Origin: Sediminicola arcticus | Lineage (GTDB): Bacteria > Bacteroidota > Bacteroidia > Flavobacteriales > Flavobacteriaceae | DNA: 64,000 nucleotides | Assembly: GCF_040566695.1 (NCBI RefSeq) | Contig: NZ_JBEXAE010000002.1 | Coordinates: forward strand, 186,001 to 250,000 | Reading direction: 5' to 3' | Part shown: piece by piece, positions 15,808 to 25,437 of the stretch | Layout: each line of letters starts with the position of its first letter | Numbering within the stretch: position 1 is the stretch's first letter | Position numbers and translations under genes: made by a program | The notes under the pieces: generated by a model | Told to the model about the DNA's origin: nothing | What the model saw: only the letters and a program-made list of their open reading frames with translations | Databases searched by the model: none

Positions 15808-16419
15808 ATGTTCAGATTTGAAAAATACAATATAGCCGATTGGTTTTCCTTTTACCGGATTTTAGCCGTGCCCTTGCTTTTGGCATTTGTCTGGTATGGG
15901 GAGCGAACGTTGTTCACTTGGTTTTTATTGGTCAGTTACAGTACCGATGCCATAGATGGGTTTTTGGCTCGTAAATTAAAAATTGTGAGTGCTAGGGGAT
16001 CCCAGCTAGATTCTGTTGGCGATCAGATTACACTGATCATGGGGCTTATTGGCCTCATCGTTTTTGAAATAGCCTTCATGAAGGCCAATTATGGCCTTAT
16101 TCTTTTGGCATTTATTCCCTATATCCTTCAAATGATTATTGCTTTTGTTATATACGGGAAGACCACTGCCTTTCACACCTATCTCGCTAAAACTTCGGCA
16201 CTGCTGCAGGGCGTATTTATATTGTGGCTCCTGTTTTTTGGTCCCGTGTATTGGTTATTCTATACCATGATCATCATTGGTATTTTGGAAACTATAGAGG
16301 AAATCTCCCTTATTTACATGTACCCTCACTGGGTGAAGGACGTTAAGGGCATTTTTTGGGCACTCAAAGATGACAGAAGAACTATAAGAAAGAAAACAGT
16401 TAAAAAAAATGGGGTTTAA
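15808..16419 (+). CDS. CDP-alcohol phosphatidyltransferase family protein
   Basis: 203 residues, an integral membrane enzyme with about six helices. It has the family motif D-x2-DG-x2-AR-x8-G-x3-D-x3-D: DAIDGFLARKLKIVSARGSQLDSVGDQ region, residues about 46-72. Such enzymes move a phosphatidyl group from CDP-diacylglycerol to an alcohol such as glycerol-3-phosphate, or a related reaction. Which alcohol is not visible. The promoter geometry puts it in the same regulon as Usp, suggesting membrane lipid change under the inducing condition. Confidence 0.93.
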   Translation: MFRFEKYNIADWFSFYRILAVPLLLAFVWYGERTLFTWFLLVSYSTDAIDGFLARKLKIVSARGSQLDSVGDQITLIMGLIGLIVFEIAFMKANYGLILLAFIPYILQMIIAFVIYGKTTAFHTYLAKTSALLQGVFILWLLFFGPVYWLFYTMIIIGILETIEEISLIYMYPHWVKDVKGIFWALKDDRRTIRKKTVKKNGV

Positions 16420-16618
16420 CTACTTTGAATACTTTTATGCACCTAGTAAATAGTAAACATAGCATTAAGGTTAATAACCCATAACTAGTGAAACGTTTTT
16501 TTTAAAAGCACTAAGATCGATTTTTTATCCAAAAACAACCAACCCTAAAAAAATTAGGCTATTTTTAAATCCGAATCCAAAAAAGGGTGAAAACAAATTG
16601 CTTAATAGGTTTTTTTAA

Positions 16619-19006
16619 ATGGGGTGGATACAAAATTTTAAAGGGAATCTAGGTTCCAAATTGCAACAATTGTTTCGTTATATCAAGAAGCATCCTATAA
16701 AAACTTTTTTCTACTTGGTTCTATTAGGCGTTATGGGCGTGGCCATTCTTATGTCCATGATTTATTTTGGGGTATTTGGCAAACTGCCTACGGCCGCGTA
16801 TTTAAAGGGGCTAAAAAATCCGGTTACTTCTACTATCTATGCTTCCAATAAGGAACCCGTTGGATATTATTTTTTACAGAATAGGTCTAATGTAGATAGC
16901 ACCCAAATATCTCCAAATCTAAAAAATGCCTTAGTAGCAACAGAGGATACTCGTTTTTTTGAACATGGAGGCATCGATTATAAAAGTTATGCAAGGGTCT
17001 TTGTAAAATCTATCATACTGGGACAAAATGCGGGTGGAGGGAGTACCATAACCCAACAGGTGGCTAAAAACCTATTCGGAAGGGAAAAGCAGTTTTTTCT
17101 CTCCACTCCCATCAATAAGATACGGGAGGTTTTTATTGCAATGCGTCTGGAAAATATTTACGATAAGGACGATATTCTTCTTCTTTATTTCAATACGGTT
17201 TCCTTTGGGGAAAATACTTATGGAATAGAAAAGGCGGCCAATCGTTTTTTTAACAAGTCCCCTGAAGAGTTGACACTCACGGAATGTGCCACCTTGGTTG
17301 GGTTGCTTAAAGCTCCGACGTACTACAACCCCAGAACCTTTCCAGAACGTGCGGAGGAACGCCGAAACGTGGTACTCTCACAAATGGAGAAATACAATTA
17401 TTTGACCCCAGAGGAACTGGCAACTGCCAAAACTCCTTTGAAATTGAATTATCAAACGCCTAAAAAATCATCTTCCTTTTCTAATTATTATAAGGAATAC
17501 GTGGCCTCAGAATTTAAAATATGGGCCGAGGAAAATCCCGCTCCAGATGGGCACATCTATGATCTGGAGGCCGATGGTTTAAGTTTATACACCAGCTTAA
17601 ATGTAGATATTCAACACTATGCAGAGTTGGCTATACAACGGCAAATAGACCAACTTCAAAATCTGATGGACCGGTATTGGTCAGCATCAACTACCGAAGG
17701 TGGAAAAGAGGCCCTCTTGAAGAAAATAGAGGAGGATATGGGGGTTATCCAAAATATGAGGAAGGCCGGAAAGACCGATACCGAAATCAATACATTTATT
17801 CAACAGAAAAAGGAGCGTAAATATTGGGTGGTAGGCAAGGGCTATGAGGACAAAATGCAATCCTTGGAAGATTCTATTACTAAAAGTATAAACAGATTAC
17901 ATGCAGGAGTATTAGTCATGAGCAGTACATCAGGAAGGATTATGGGCTATGTTGGTGGTATCGATTATGGTTTTAGCCAAACCGATAATATTACAACCCC
18001 AAGACAGGTGGGTTCTACTTTTAAGCCTATTACCTATTTGGCAGCGTTGCAAACCGGGCAGGAACCTTGTAGTTTTTATGACAATAGGTTGTTGACCTAT
18101 TCCAAATACGAGGATTGGAGACCACGGAATTCTGATCATACCTATGGAGGTAGTTTTAGTATGCACGGAGCCTTAGCAGGTTCCATTAATACAGTTTCGG
18201 TAGCCATACAAATGCGTACGGGTACAGAAAGGGTCTTGGAACAGGCCAAGAAAATGGGAATTGAAAAGGAGCTGCCAAATGTACCTTCCATTGTTTTGGG
18301 AACTGCCGATATTAGTTTGATGGAAATGGTAAGGGCATACGCTAGTATTTCCAATGGAGGGAATAAGGTAAAGCCTTTTGCCATTGAGCGTATTGAAGAC
18401 GAACAGGGGAATGTGATCTACGAAGCTAAACCTGCCTATGAAGGTAGGATTGCCAGTTATAAGAATGTAAAGGCTCTACAAAAAATGATGGAGGGCGTAG
18501 TTCAAGGGGGTACGGGTTCTCGCTTAGCGGGTTATAATATTCCTTTCAATTTAATAGGAAAAACAGGCACTACTCAAAATAATGGAGATGGCTGGTTTAT
18601 TGGGTGTTCTCCCGAATTGGTGGTGGGCGCTTGGGTAGGAACTTTTGATAAGCGCGTACAGTTCAGCTCCACTAACATGGGGTCTGGAGCCAATACAGCT
18701 TTACCTATGGTAGCCTCCGTTTTTAAAGATCTTAGTTATTGGAGGCGCCCCATCCTTACCAATTTCCAGTACGAAATGGATTATTTTCCTTGTTGGCCCT
18801 ACAGTGAGCTATCGGCAACAGAGGCTTATCCCTTGGCGTTGTCAGATACAACCTATCGACACTTTTTAAGGATGCGAGATTCCATTAGAGGAATACCCTT
18901 ACTAGAAATGGAAAATGATTCGCTAGTCCCTTTTCAGCAAAAGCTTGATTCTATTGTCAAAGACAGTAGTGCTTCTCAATTAAAAAAACCATTGTCGCCT
19001 TCCTAG
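16619..19006 (+). CDS. Class A penicillin-binding protein 1A (glycosyltransferase/transpeptidase)
   Basis: 795 residues. A cytosolic tail and one membrane helix (about 28-50) come first, then a GT51 domain with EDTRFFEHGGIDYKSYAR (catalytic Glu) and GGSTITQQVAKNL. The transpeptidase domain has the active-site Ser in GSTFKP, the SxN motif SIN and the KTG motif GKTGTTQ. It polymerises and crosslinks peptidoglycan on the periplasmic side. It appears monocistronic: a 199-bp gap precedes it and 167 bp follow. The start codon is an ATG reading MGWIQNFKG. Confidence 0.96.
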   Translation: MGWIQNFKGNLGSKLQQLFRYIKKHPIKTFFYLVLLGVMGVAILMSMIYFGVFGKLPTAAYLKGLKNPVTSTIYASNKEPVGYYFLQNRSNVDSTQISPNLKNALVATEDTRFFEHGGIDYKSYARVFVKSIILGQNAGGGSTITQQVAKNLFGREKQFFLSTPINKIREVFIAMRLENIYDKDDILLLYFNTVSFGENTYGIEKAANRFFNKSPEELTLTECATLVGLLKAPTYYNPRTFPERAEERRNVVLSQMEKYNYLTPEELATAKTPLKLNYQTPKKSSSFSNYYKEYVASEFKIWAEENPAPDGHIYDLEADGLSLYTSLNVDIQHYAELAIQRQIDQLQNLMDRYWSASTTEGGKEALLKKIEEDMGVIQNMRKAGKTDTEINTFIQQKKERKYWVVGKGYEDKMQSLEDSITKSINRLHAGVLVMSSTSGRIMGYVGGIDYGFSQTDNITTPRQVGSTFKPITYLAALQTGQEPCSFYDNRLLTYSKYEDWRPRNSDHTYGGSFSMHGALAGSINTVSVAIQMRTGTERVLEQAKKMGIEKELPNVPSIVLGTADISLMEMVRAYASISNGGNKVKPFAIERIEDEQGNVIYEAKPAYEGRIASYKNVKALQKMMEGVVQGGTGSRLAGYNIPFNLIGKTGTTQNNGDGWFIGCSPELVVGAWVGTFDKRVQFSSTNMGSGANTALPMVASVFKDLSYWRRPILTNFQYEMDYFPCWPYSELSATEAYPLALSDTTYRHFLRMRDSIRGIPLLEMENDSLVPFQQKLDSIVKDSSASQLKKPLSPS

Positions 19007-19173
19007 GAGTAGTCGAATCGTTCTTGGTTGATGGTCAATAGTTTATGGTTATTGGGTGATTGTTGATAAGGAAGAGGGATTTAGTGATGATTAGCGTTTA
19101 ATATATTTTTTAAAAAACCGTGGGGTACTAGTCAATTATACTCCAAAATAAAATCAACCAAAACCACACTTTT

Positions 19174-20988
19174 ATGGTATCATTGAGTTTCTGGGATTAT
19201 TTGATCATCATTGTTTTTTTTACCATAACACTCTCCATAGGGCTTTATGTTTCTAAAAAATCTGGAACTGATTCCAATGAATTTTTCCTTTCTGGACGTA
19301 CTATGCCTTGGTGGTTGTTGGGGGTTTCTATGGTAGCAACCACCTTTTCTACAGATACGCCTAATTTGGTAACCGATATTGTGCGTACCAACGGTGTTTC
19401 TGGCAATTGGATATGGTGGGCCTTTTTACTTACTGGACTTTTAACCGTGTTTGTATATGCCAAACTTTGGCGAAAATCCAATGTAAAAACCGATATAGAA
19501 TTTTATGAATTCCGATACGGAGGAGCCCCTGCCCGATTTTTAAGAAAATTTAGGGCTATTTATCTTGGGGTCATATTTAATGTCATTACGATGTCTTCAG
19601 TTACCTTGGCTGCCATCAAGATTGGCGGTATCATGTTGGGACTAGAGCCTTGGCAGACCGTGGTCTTTGGAGGTGTTATTACCGTAATATTTAGTGCTGC
19701 AGGAGGATTTAAAGGGGTAGTTTATACCGATTTTGTGCTGTTTTTTGTAGCCATGGGCGGCGCCATTGGGGCTGCTTATTATTTAGTGAACATACCAGAG
19801 GTTGGGGGGGTATCAGCATTAATTGCAAATGAAGCGGTGGCCGATAAACTATCCATATTGCCCGATTTTAGTGATAAACAGGCTCTGATTACACTATTTA
19901 TAATTCCCTTGGCGGTACAGTGGTGGAGTTCATGGTACCCGGGTGCAGAGCCTGGTGGCGGAGGTTATATTGCCCAGAGGATGCTGGCCGCCAAGGATGA
20001 GAATCATGCCATTGGTGCAACATTTTTCTTTAATATCATGCATTACGCCCTAAGACCATGGCCATGGATCTTGGTGGCTTTGGCCTCCCTGGTGGTTTAT
20101 CCAGATTTGGCAAGCATACAGGAAGCTTTCCCAAATATTGCAGATGACAAACTGGGACATGATTTGGCCTATTCGGCCATGTTGACAAAATTACCTAGTG
20201 GACTGCTGGGGCTTGTGCTGGCCTCTTTGGTGGCAGCTTACATGAGTACCATTTCTACCCAATTAAATTGGGGCTCATCTTATGTGGTCTATGATTTTTA
20301 CAAACAGATGATTAACCCTAAGGCTTCTGAAAAGAAGTTAGTTCTTGTAGGTCGTATTTCCACAGTGGTCTTGATGGTGTTCAGTGCGCTTTTGGCCTTG
20401 GTCTTACAAAATGCCCTCCAATTGTTTGAAGTGCTATTAGTATTTGGGGCCGGAACAGGACTCATTTTTATACTACGCTGGTTTTGGTGGCGCATTAATG
20501 CGTGGAGCGAGATTACGGCTATGTTCGCGTCGGGAATCTTATCCATTCTATTAAAATTAACCCCCATGGGAAGCTATTTATTTGATGCTACATCTGGGGT
20601 TTTTGAAAATTACTATGAATATCCTTTTGTGGTATTGGTCACTTCCATCATCTGGTTAGGTGCTACTTTTATGACCCAACCAGAAAGTAAAGATGTGTTG
20701 AGGTCTTTCTATAAAAGAATTCAGCCAGGGGGCCCTGGATGGACTAAGGTAGTGAAGGAAGCCAAAGCTGACGGAATAGAAATAGTTCATTCCAAGGAAG
20801 GGTGGAGTGTTCCCTCAGGTATCGTGGCCATGTTATTAGGCTGTGTTATGATTTATAGTTGCATGTTCGCTACAGGTTATTGGATTTATAGAGATTATAC
20901 TTATGCGGTGATATTAACTGGATTGGCTTTGGTTTCTGCATTTCTGATGACCAAAATGTGGACAAAGATCAAATCCAATGTCTTGTAA
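19174..20988 (+). CDS. Sodium:solute symporter family protein
   Basis: 604 residues with about 14 predicted membrane helices. The N-terminus LSFWDYLIIIVFFTITLSIG and the following SGRTMPWWLLGVSMVATTFS are typical of SSSF transporters, where the Thr/Ser-rich segment lies in the sodium site. Conserved GGGGYIAQRM and the later MSTISTQLNWGSSY motif are also family features. Substrate not predictable; this flavobacterial branch is often annotated as a sugar or sialic-acid-like Na+ symporter. No partner genes around. Confidence 0.93.
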   Translation: MVSLSFWDYLIIIVFFTITLSIGLYVSKKSGTDSNEFFLSGRTMPWWLLGVSMVATTFSTDTPNLVTDIVRTNGVSGNWIWWAFLLTGLLTVFVYAKLWRKSNVKTDIEFYEFRYGGAPARFLRKFRAIYLGVIFNVITMSSVTLAAIKIGGIMLGLEPWQTVVFGGVITVIFSAAGGFKGVVYTDFVLFFVAMGGAIGAAYYLVNIPEVGGVSALIANEAVADKLSILPDFSDKQALITLFIIPLAVQWWSSWYPGAEPGGGGYIAQRMLAAKDENHAIGATFFFNIMHYALRPWPWILVALASLVVYPDLASIQEAFPNIADDKLGHDLAYSAMLTKLPSGLLGLVLASLVAAYMSTISTQLNWGSSYVVYDFYKQMINPKASEKKLVLVGRISTVVLMVFSALLALVLQNALQLFEVLLVFGAGTGLIFILRWFWWRINAWSEITAMFASGILSILLKLTPMGSYLFDATSGVFENYYEYPFVVLVTSIIWLGATFMTQPESKDVLRSFYKRIQPGGPGWTKVVKEAKADGIEIVHSKEGWSVPSGIVAMLLGCVMIYSCMFATGYWIYRDYTYAVILTGLALVSAFLMTKMWTKIKSNVL

Positions 20989-21072
20989 AGAAAAAGAAAT
21001 TTAAACTTGTCTGAGATTAAAGCTTTTAAATTGTAAAGATCATAGCCTAGGTCAAAGTAATCTACTTCTTTT

Positions 21073-21411
21073 TCATGTATTCATGGCAGAAGATTTAATA
21101 GTTGGGAGATCATAGGCCTCTAACAGAAATATAAGGGCAGTGACAATGTCCAATAAGACCCACACTGTTTTATTGTAGAGATATATAGGAATTATTGGAT
21201 TAAAAATTATTGCTATACTGCCAAAGATGATGACGTAAATAGTGTTTTTCCTTAGATTTTTCATCATCGTCAACAAGGCAACACTAGAAACTATAACTCT
21301 GAGATAGACATAAAAGACTTCAGGTAGATCCAAGCCTGCAAAGAATAGATGACAGGCACATATAATAGATAGAATATTTAATATTTTGTTTTTTAACGCA
21401 GTAGGTAGCAT
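21073..21411 (-). CDS. Small integral membrane protein, DUF6804-like
   Basis: 112 residues with four hydrophobic helices and the segment IFGSIAIIFNPIIPIYL, which resembles the DUF6804 core (FGIIAILFNPIIPI as I remember it). No signal peptide or catalytic motif. It stands alone between the symporter and the two-component pair. Function unknown. Confidence 0.75.
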   Translation of the reverse strand: MLPTALKNKILNILSIICACHLFFAGLDLPEVFYVYLRVIVSSVALLTMMKNLRKNTIYVIIFGSIAIIFNPIIPIYLYNKTVWVLLDIVTALIFLLEAYDLPTIKSSAMNT

Positions 21412-21611
21412 GATTTGGGTTTATAATCTTTCCTGTAATCTTAATTCAATGTTTGGGGGCTTTGTTATTCGTAAAATTGCAAACATAGAATAAAATCTAT
21501 CAAATTTAAATTTTTAAATGTTAAATATCAGTAAGTTGCATTTATTGCTAAATTTTAAATCTATCTTTTATACAGTTTAAATGAAGAAACAGGATAAAAA
21601 TCAGCTATTCA

Positions 21612-22277
21612 TCAGATTAACCTTAAATCTTTAAGAATAGATACAAGATGTGCCGTAGTATTCGCTTGGAATTCTTCCTTTAGTTCTTTGATCCGTTTTT
21701 CAATAGAGCTTTTACTGCTCGGAGATATTCCATTAGCTTTAAAATGGTGTTGAATCTCGTCATGAGTTTGACCATTGGCTAAACTCGTCATTAATTGAAT
21801 TTCAAAATTACCAAGGGTCATTATATTTTTTTGGTCGATGAGCAAAGCCAATTTTGGAGACATATAAGCTTCGTTTTTAAAGATCTGTGCGATTGCTTCT
21901 TCTAGCTCAATAAGTCCTTTGCGATCCTTGGATACATAACCATTGATGAGCCCGCTGTTCCAAAGCGACTTTACGATTTGTGGATGGTCCTCTATGGAGT
22001 ATACAATTACCTTTAAATTAGGCTGTTCGTTTTTAAGCGCTACAATAAGTTCGTGTCCAGACGAAAGTTTTGCCTCCCTATAATCGGGTTTAAAGGAGAG
22101 ATCACTGATCAAGAGTTGAAAAGGATCACCATCTTGTAGGGCCTTTTTCGCTTTTAAAAAAGCCTCGTCACAATAGGAGGTATGTTGCACCTCTTTTATT
22201 TTTAATTTTTTAAGGATCATACCTACTCCCATACTAATGCTGTCTATATCCTCTGCCACCAATACTTTATCGTACAT
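21612..22277 (-). CDS. Response regulator with C-terminal HTH (LuxR-like)
   Basis: 221 residues. The receiver domain has the acidic pair ED at 9-10, phospho-acceptor Asp (LLISDLSFKPDYRE, about residue 61) and VYSIED in place of the usual T/S-A segment. The C-terminus (about 150-215) is a helix-turn-helix of the LuxR/NarL type (MTLGNFEIQLMTSLANGQTHDEIQHHF...SSIEKRIKEL), degenerate compared with the standard. It lies 10 bp after its kinase, and the pair forms a two-component system of the NarL type common in flavobacteria. Confidence 0.92.
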   Translation of the reverse strand: MYDKVLVAEDIDSISMGVGMILKKLKIKEVQHTSYCDEAFLKAKKALQDGDPFQLLISDLSFKPDYREAKLSSGHELIVALKNEQPNLKVIVYSIEDHPQIVKSLWNSGLINGYVSKDRKGLIELEEAIAQIFKNEAYMSPKLALLIDQKNIMTLGNFEIQLMTSLANGQTHDEIQHHFKANGISPSSKSSIEKRIKELKEEFQANTTAHLVSILKDLRLI

Positions 22278-22287
22278 ATGCTATGCT

Positions 22288-24132
22288 TTAATTTGGGAAC
22301 TTTATTTCTGCTTTAAAACCTTCTCCTAACTGGCTGTTAAAAGTAAAGCTTCCTTGGATGGCTGCGATACGGTTTTCCACATTGTGAAGACCATTTCCAT
22401 ATTTTTTATCGTCTATGGTTGCGCCCTTGCCATTATCGGTATAAGAAATTAAAATAGATTTCCCTGTTTTTTTAAAGGTTAGGGCTACCAATGACGCCTC
22501 ACTGTGCTTTTTCATATTTGTCATGAGTTCTTGGAGGACTCGGTAAAGGGCTATTTTTTTTTCTTTATCTATTTTCTGCCAAGGGATATCATCTAGATCC
22601 TGTATATAGATTTTGGCATGTGAAGGAGTATAGCTACCAAGCATGGTGGTAAGTTCTTCAGAATACCTATGATCTGTATGAACACCATTGTTTTCTTTGG
22701 AGATATCCCTTGTACGAAGGTAAATTTTCTCCATGGAGTCCAGTAGGTCATGGTTGTTTTTGCTGGCTTCTAATTGTATCATCAATTGATAAACATCATT
22801 GGCAAGTTCATCGTGCACTTTTTTTGATATTCGTGTTTCCGTCTTATAGGATTCTCGGATCTTTTCTAGTCTGTGCCTTCTTTTAAGGATGATGAATAGC
22901 AAGGAAAAACCCATCAATACCACTATAAAACTCGATAGGTACAGGATATTTTGTTTCTCTTTCTCCGCAGTGGTTGTTTTTAACAAAAGAACATCTTTAC
23001 TCAGTTGATCATTATCATATTTAGTAGTGGCATAAATACGTCTGATCATCTGGTTCGATTTTTCTAGTCCATTGCGTATTTGGGAATAGGCTAGGGCTTC
23101 GGAAGTTGCATTTTTACCCAATTCATTTTTTAGGCGAATAATATAATCCAAGGCTTCCAAAGTGGATATTGGATTGTTTTTGGTCATCGTAATATGATAG
23201 GCCTTTTCGGCATATTCGAGTGATTTTACTTTGTCGAATTCCAAATAATATTGGGTGAGATGAATGTAACTAGATGTTAGGCCACTTAAGTCATTGATCT
23301 TTAGCCTTAATTCCAAGGCTTTCAAAAAGTCATCTTCATTATTGGAATTTCGCTCCCCTGAAAGCCAATAGGTAAATGCAAGATTGTCTAGGATACGGGC
23401 TTTTTCTTTTTCATTATTTTGATCTACCGCTTCCAATAGGGTAGCGTATAAGGTAATTGCTTCTTGGTATTTTTCATATTTCACCAGGATGTTGGCACGG
23501 GTGGTTTGAAAAATCACCAAAGTAGACTTAGAAATATCTTCTGGATGTTCGTGTGCCATTTGTATGGCTTTGTCGTTCCATAGCAGGGCATCCTTATTAT
23601 CACCCAGCTCTTTGAAACAGACAGAAATAATATGGTAGAGGGCAGATTCTGTTCGGTAATTAGTAATTCCTTCCAAATATTTGAGACCTTCAACTGCCGT
23701 AATCTGACTGCCAATATAGTCACCCAATCCCTTTTGGATGTTTGCCATAGCATTCAGCATGTCCGCAGCAGCTTCGTAATCTTCTAAACGGATATCAATT
23801 TTAAAGGCTTCGTTGTAATATGTAAAGGCTTCGTCTGACTTAAATTGCACCTGAAGATAGTATCCTAAATAGAAATTTGAAGTCGCCATTAGGCTGCTAT
23901 CCGATAGTTTTTTGGACAATTGAAGTAACTTTTTACTGTAATTAATTACACTATCGTATTCCGCATTTTTGACATAAGTCTGAATGGTATTTTTTAGGGT
24001 GGTAATTTGCAAGGAATCGGTACTAGTTGTGTTATTCGATTTTGAAGAAAACGATTCTTGTATTGGGATAGCTTTTATACCAATAATAAGTGAAAGAAAA
24101 AATAGGGGTAAAAAAAGGGGGTTTTTCATCAT
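22288..24132 (-). CDS. TPR-containing membrane histidine kinase (NarX-like)
   Basis: 614 residues. A signal peptide, then an extracytoplasmic region of tetratricopeptide repeats (about 35-350), a single membrane helix (about 393-412, ILYLSSFIVVLMGFSLLFII) and a cytosolic catalytic part. The dimerisation region carries KVHDELANDVYQLM with the phospho-acceptor His, and the ATPase has YTDNGKGAT and KYGNGLHNVENRI. This is the HisKA_3-type architecture. It is cotranscribed with the response regulator. The signal is unknown. Confidence 0.93.
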   Translation of the reverse strand: MMKNPLFLPLFFLSLIIGIKAIPIQESFSSKSNNTTSTDSLQITTLKNTIQTYVKNAEYDSVINYSKKLLQLSKKLSDSSLMATSNFYLGYYLQVQFKSDEAFTYYNEAFKIDIRLEDYEAAADMLNAMANIQKGLGDYIGSQITAVEGLKYLEGITNYRTESALYHIISVCFKELGDNKDALLWNDKAIQMAHEHPEDISKSTLVIFQTTRANILVKYEKYQEAITLYATLLEAVDQNNEKEKARILDNLAFTYWLSGERNSNNEDDFLKALELRLKINDLSGLTSSYIHLTQYYLEFDKVKSLEYAEKAYHITMTKNNPISTLEALDYIIRLKNELGKNATSEALAYSQIRNGLEKSNQMIRRIYATTKYDNDQLSKDVLLLKTTTAEKEKQNILYLSSFIVVLMGFSLLFIILKRRHRLEKIRESYKTETRISKKVHDELANDVYQLMIQLEASKNNHDLLDSMEKIYLRTRDISKENNGVHTDHRYSEELTTMLGSYTPSHAKIYIQDLDDIPWQKIDKEKKIALYRVLQELMTNMKKHSEASLVALTFKKTGKSILISYTDNGKGATIDDKKYGNGLHNVENRIAAIQGSFTFNSQLGEGFKAEIKFPN

Positions 24133-24184
24133 TCAAATGTAGAAAAAAGGCTTCAAATAAAAAGAGGTAAAGTATAAAAAAAGA

Positions 24185-24214
24185 GAAATACCCTCCCCCC
24201 AGAGGGCATTTCTT
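24185..24214 (-). terminator. Minus-strand hairpin terminator
   Basis: GAAATGCCCTC pairs with GAGGGTATTTC (minus strand, one mismatch), followed by CTCTTTTTTT. It lies upstream of the TPR kinase and most likely ends a transcript coming from the YqaE-like gene region at 24.5-24.6 kb. Confidence 0.7.
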
Positions 24215-24478
24215 TAACCAAATAGATTTTTATCCAAAGGATAAATGAAATTCACATCGGCATGTATATATTCGACCAAGACAATCTGTTTTGGTGATGT
24301 AAAAATAGAGGTTGCTATCATGAAAACCTTACGGTTTTCCGTAATAGGATTACTTTTTATTAAAAAATATAGAGGACTGTATTGTGCGGTGGCGGATAGC
24401 TAATTAAGCAGAAATATAAAATATATATTCTTAAGTTTAGCGCGTCTATTTTTTTAAAAACTAGAGTTTGCAAACGTC

Positions 24479-24622
24479 TTATAGTTTCGCTACAAAGGCA
24501 TAGATAACGCCTGTTAACCATCCTATTAAGGTGAGTAAAATACTAAAAAGCAGGACAGAACCTACGCCATGTTTTAAAAATAAGGAAAAATAAGAAGTAA
24601 GATGTTTAATATAATTGTGCAC
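24479..24622 (-). CDS. YqaE/Pmp3-like small membrane protein, GTG start or decayed
   Basis: A 47-residue frame reads FLKHGVGSVLLFSILLTLIG then WLTGVIYAFVAKL, which matches the second half of YqaE/Pmp3 proteins (G-x-G, ILLT-L-GW-P-G-IYA). The conserved LPPLGVFL of the first helix has become TSYFSLFL and the Pro before GVI is Thr. No ATG exists in frame; GTG at 24622 is the only common start candidate. It could be a diverged paralogue or a gene in decay. Pmp3 proteins are small stress-linked membrane proteins. A minus-strand terminator lies 270 bp downstream. Confidence 0.55.
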   Translation of the reverse strand: MHNYIKHLTSYFSLFLKHGVGSVLLFSILLTLIGWLTGVIYAFVAKL

Positions 24623-24864
24623 AATGACATAGCAAGGATTTTTAAAAATGAGTGTAATGTTTCAAGATATCGTTAGCAATTGCAGTATCGAAAAAGAAAA
24701 AGATGGATGCAAACACAAATAATAGTACTTCTTTTGATATTATAACTAATACCATACCATCAAATGATGGAAAAAAAGACAAAAAACCATTCCATTTGTG
24801 TACTTAAAATTTAACAGTTCATATTTTAAAAATTCATATAATTTGATATAGTTTTGCACCACAC

Positions 24865-25290
24865 ATGAAAAATGTATTGAAAAAATATTTTCTTCCTTTC
24901 TGTATTTTCTTATTAACTGGGTGCAGTGTTATTTATGTATTTTCACATAGTAAGGATTTATCTATTGTTCAAGAATCACAAAACTCCAAAGAGGCGATTT
25001 TTGAAGGTAAAAATGAACAGCAATTTCATTTTGAAAATGATGTTTTTAAAAGTAATGACAAACAAAGACTCTTCGCAGAAGTTATTGATTTAGAAGAGGA
25101 GAAGGATAGCAAGTATTATAAAAATGTCTATATATATAGTACTAAAGGGAGCTTTGTAACTACCATATTTTGTTCAATTCAATTAGGACATTTTTATTCA
25201 ATACGACATAAGAATGCCCTTTACTACATATTTTACCCTACACTTACCAAATTTAGAAGGTTAATTACTTTTCACAACTTCAGAATTTAA
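24865..25290 (+). CDS. Hypothetical lipoprotein
   Basis: 141 residues. Basic start, hydrophobic segment and lipobox LTGC at about residues 17-20. The mature part is charged (EGKNEQQFHFEND, LEEEKDSKYYK) and ends with a more hydrophobic, Tyr-rich, His-rich region that is unusual for a periplasmic protein. This end may reflect a frameshifted or truncated terminus. I do not recognise a family. It lies upstream of the RND operon, 147 bp from the adaptor start, with a possible -7 element TAGTTTTG at 24849-24856. Confidence 0.6.
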   Translation: MKNVLKKYFLPFCIFLLTGCSVIYVFSHSKDLSIVQESQNSKEAIFEGKNEQQFHFENDVFKSNDKQRLFAEVIDLEEEKDSKYYKNVYIYSTKGSFVTTIFCSIQLGHFYSIRHKNALYYIFYPTLTKFRRLITFHNFRI

Positions 25291-25437
25291 TAGTTAAGCA
25301 AGTCCTCTACCCTTGAGGAACTTTCCTAATTATTCCTAACATACTTTTTAATTCAAATCAGGTATATCCACTATTTTACTATTGGTTTTGCCTTTAAATC
25401 ATTGGTCAATGACCAACTTAATAAACTATATATTATT

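Noticed and set aside
21040..21060. Sequence resembling half of the TGAYNNNNRTCA operator near the symporter gene
   Set aside because: Only one half-site is present with the wrong spacing, and no -7 element fits.
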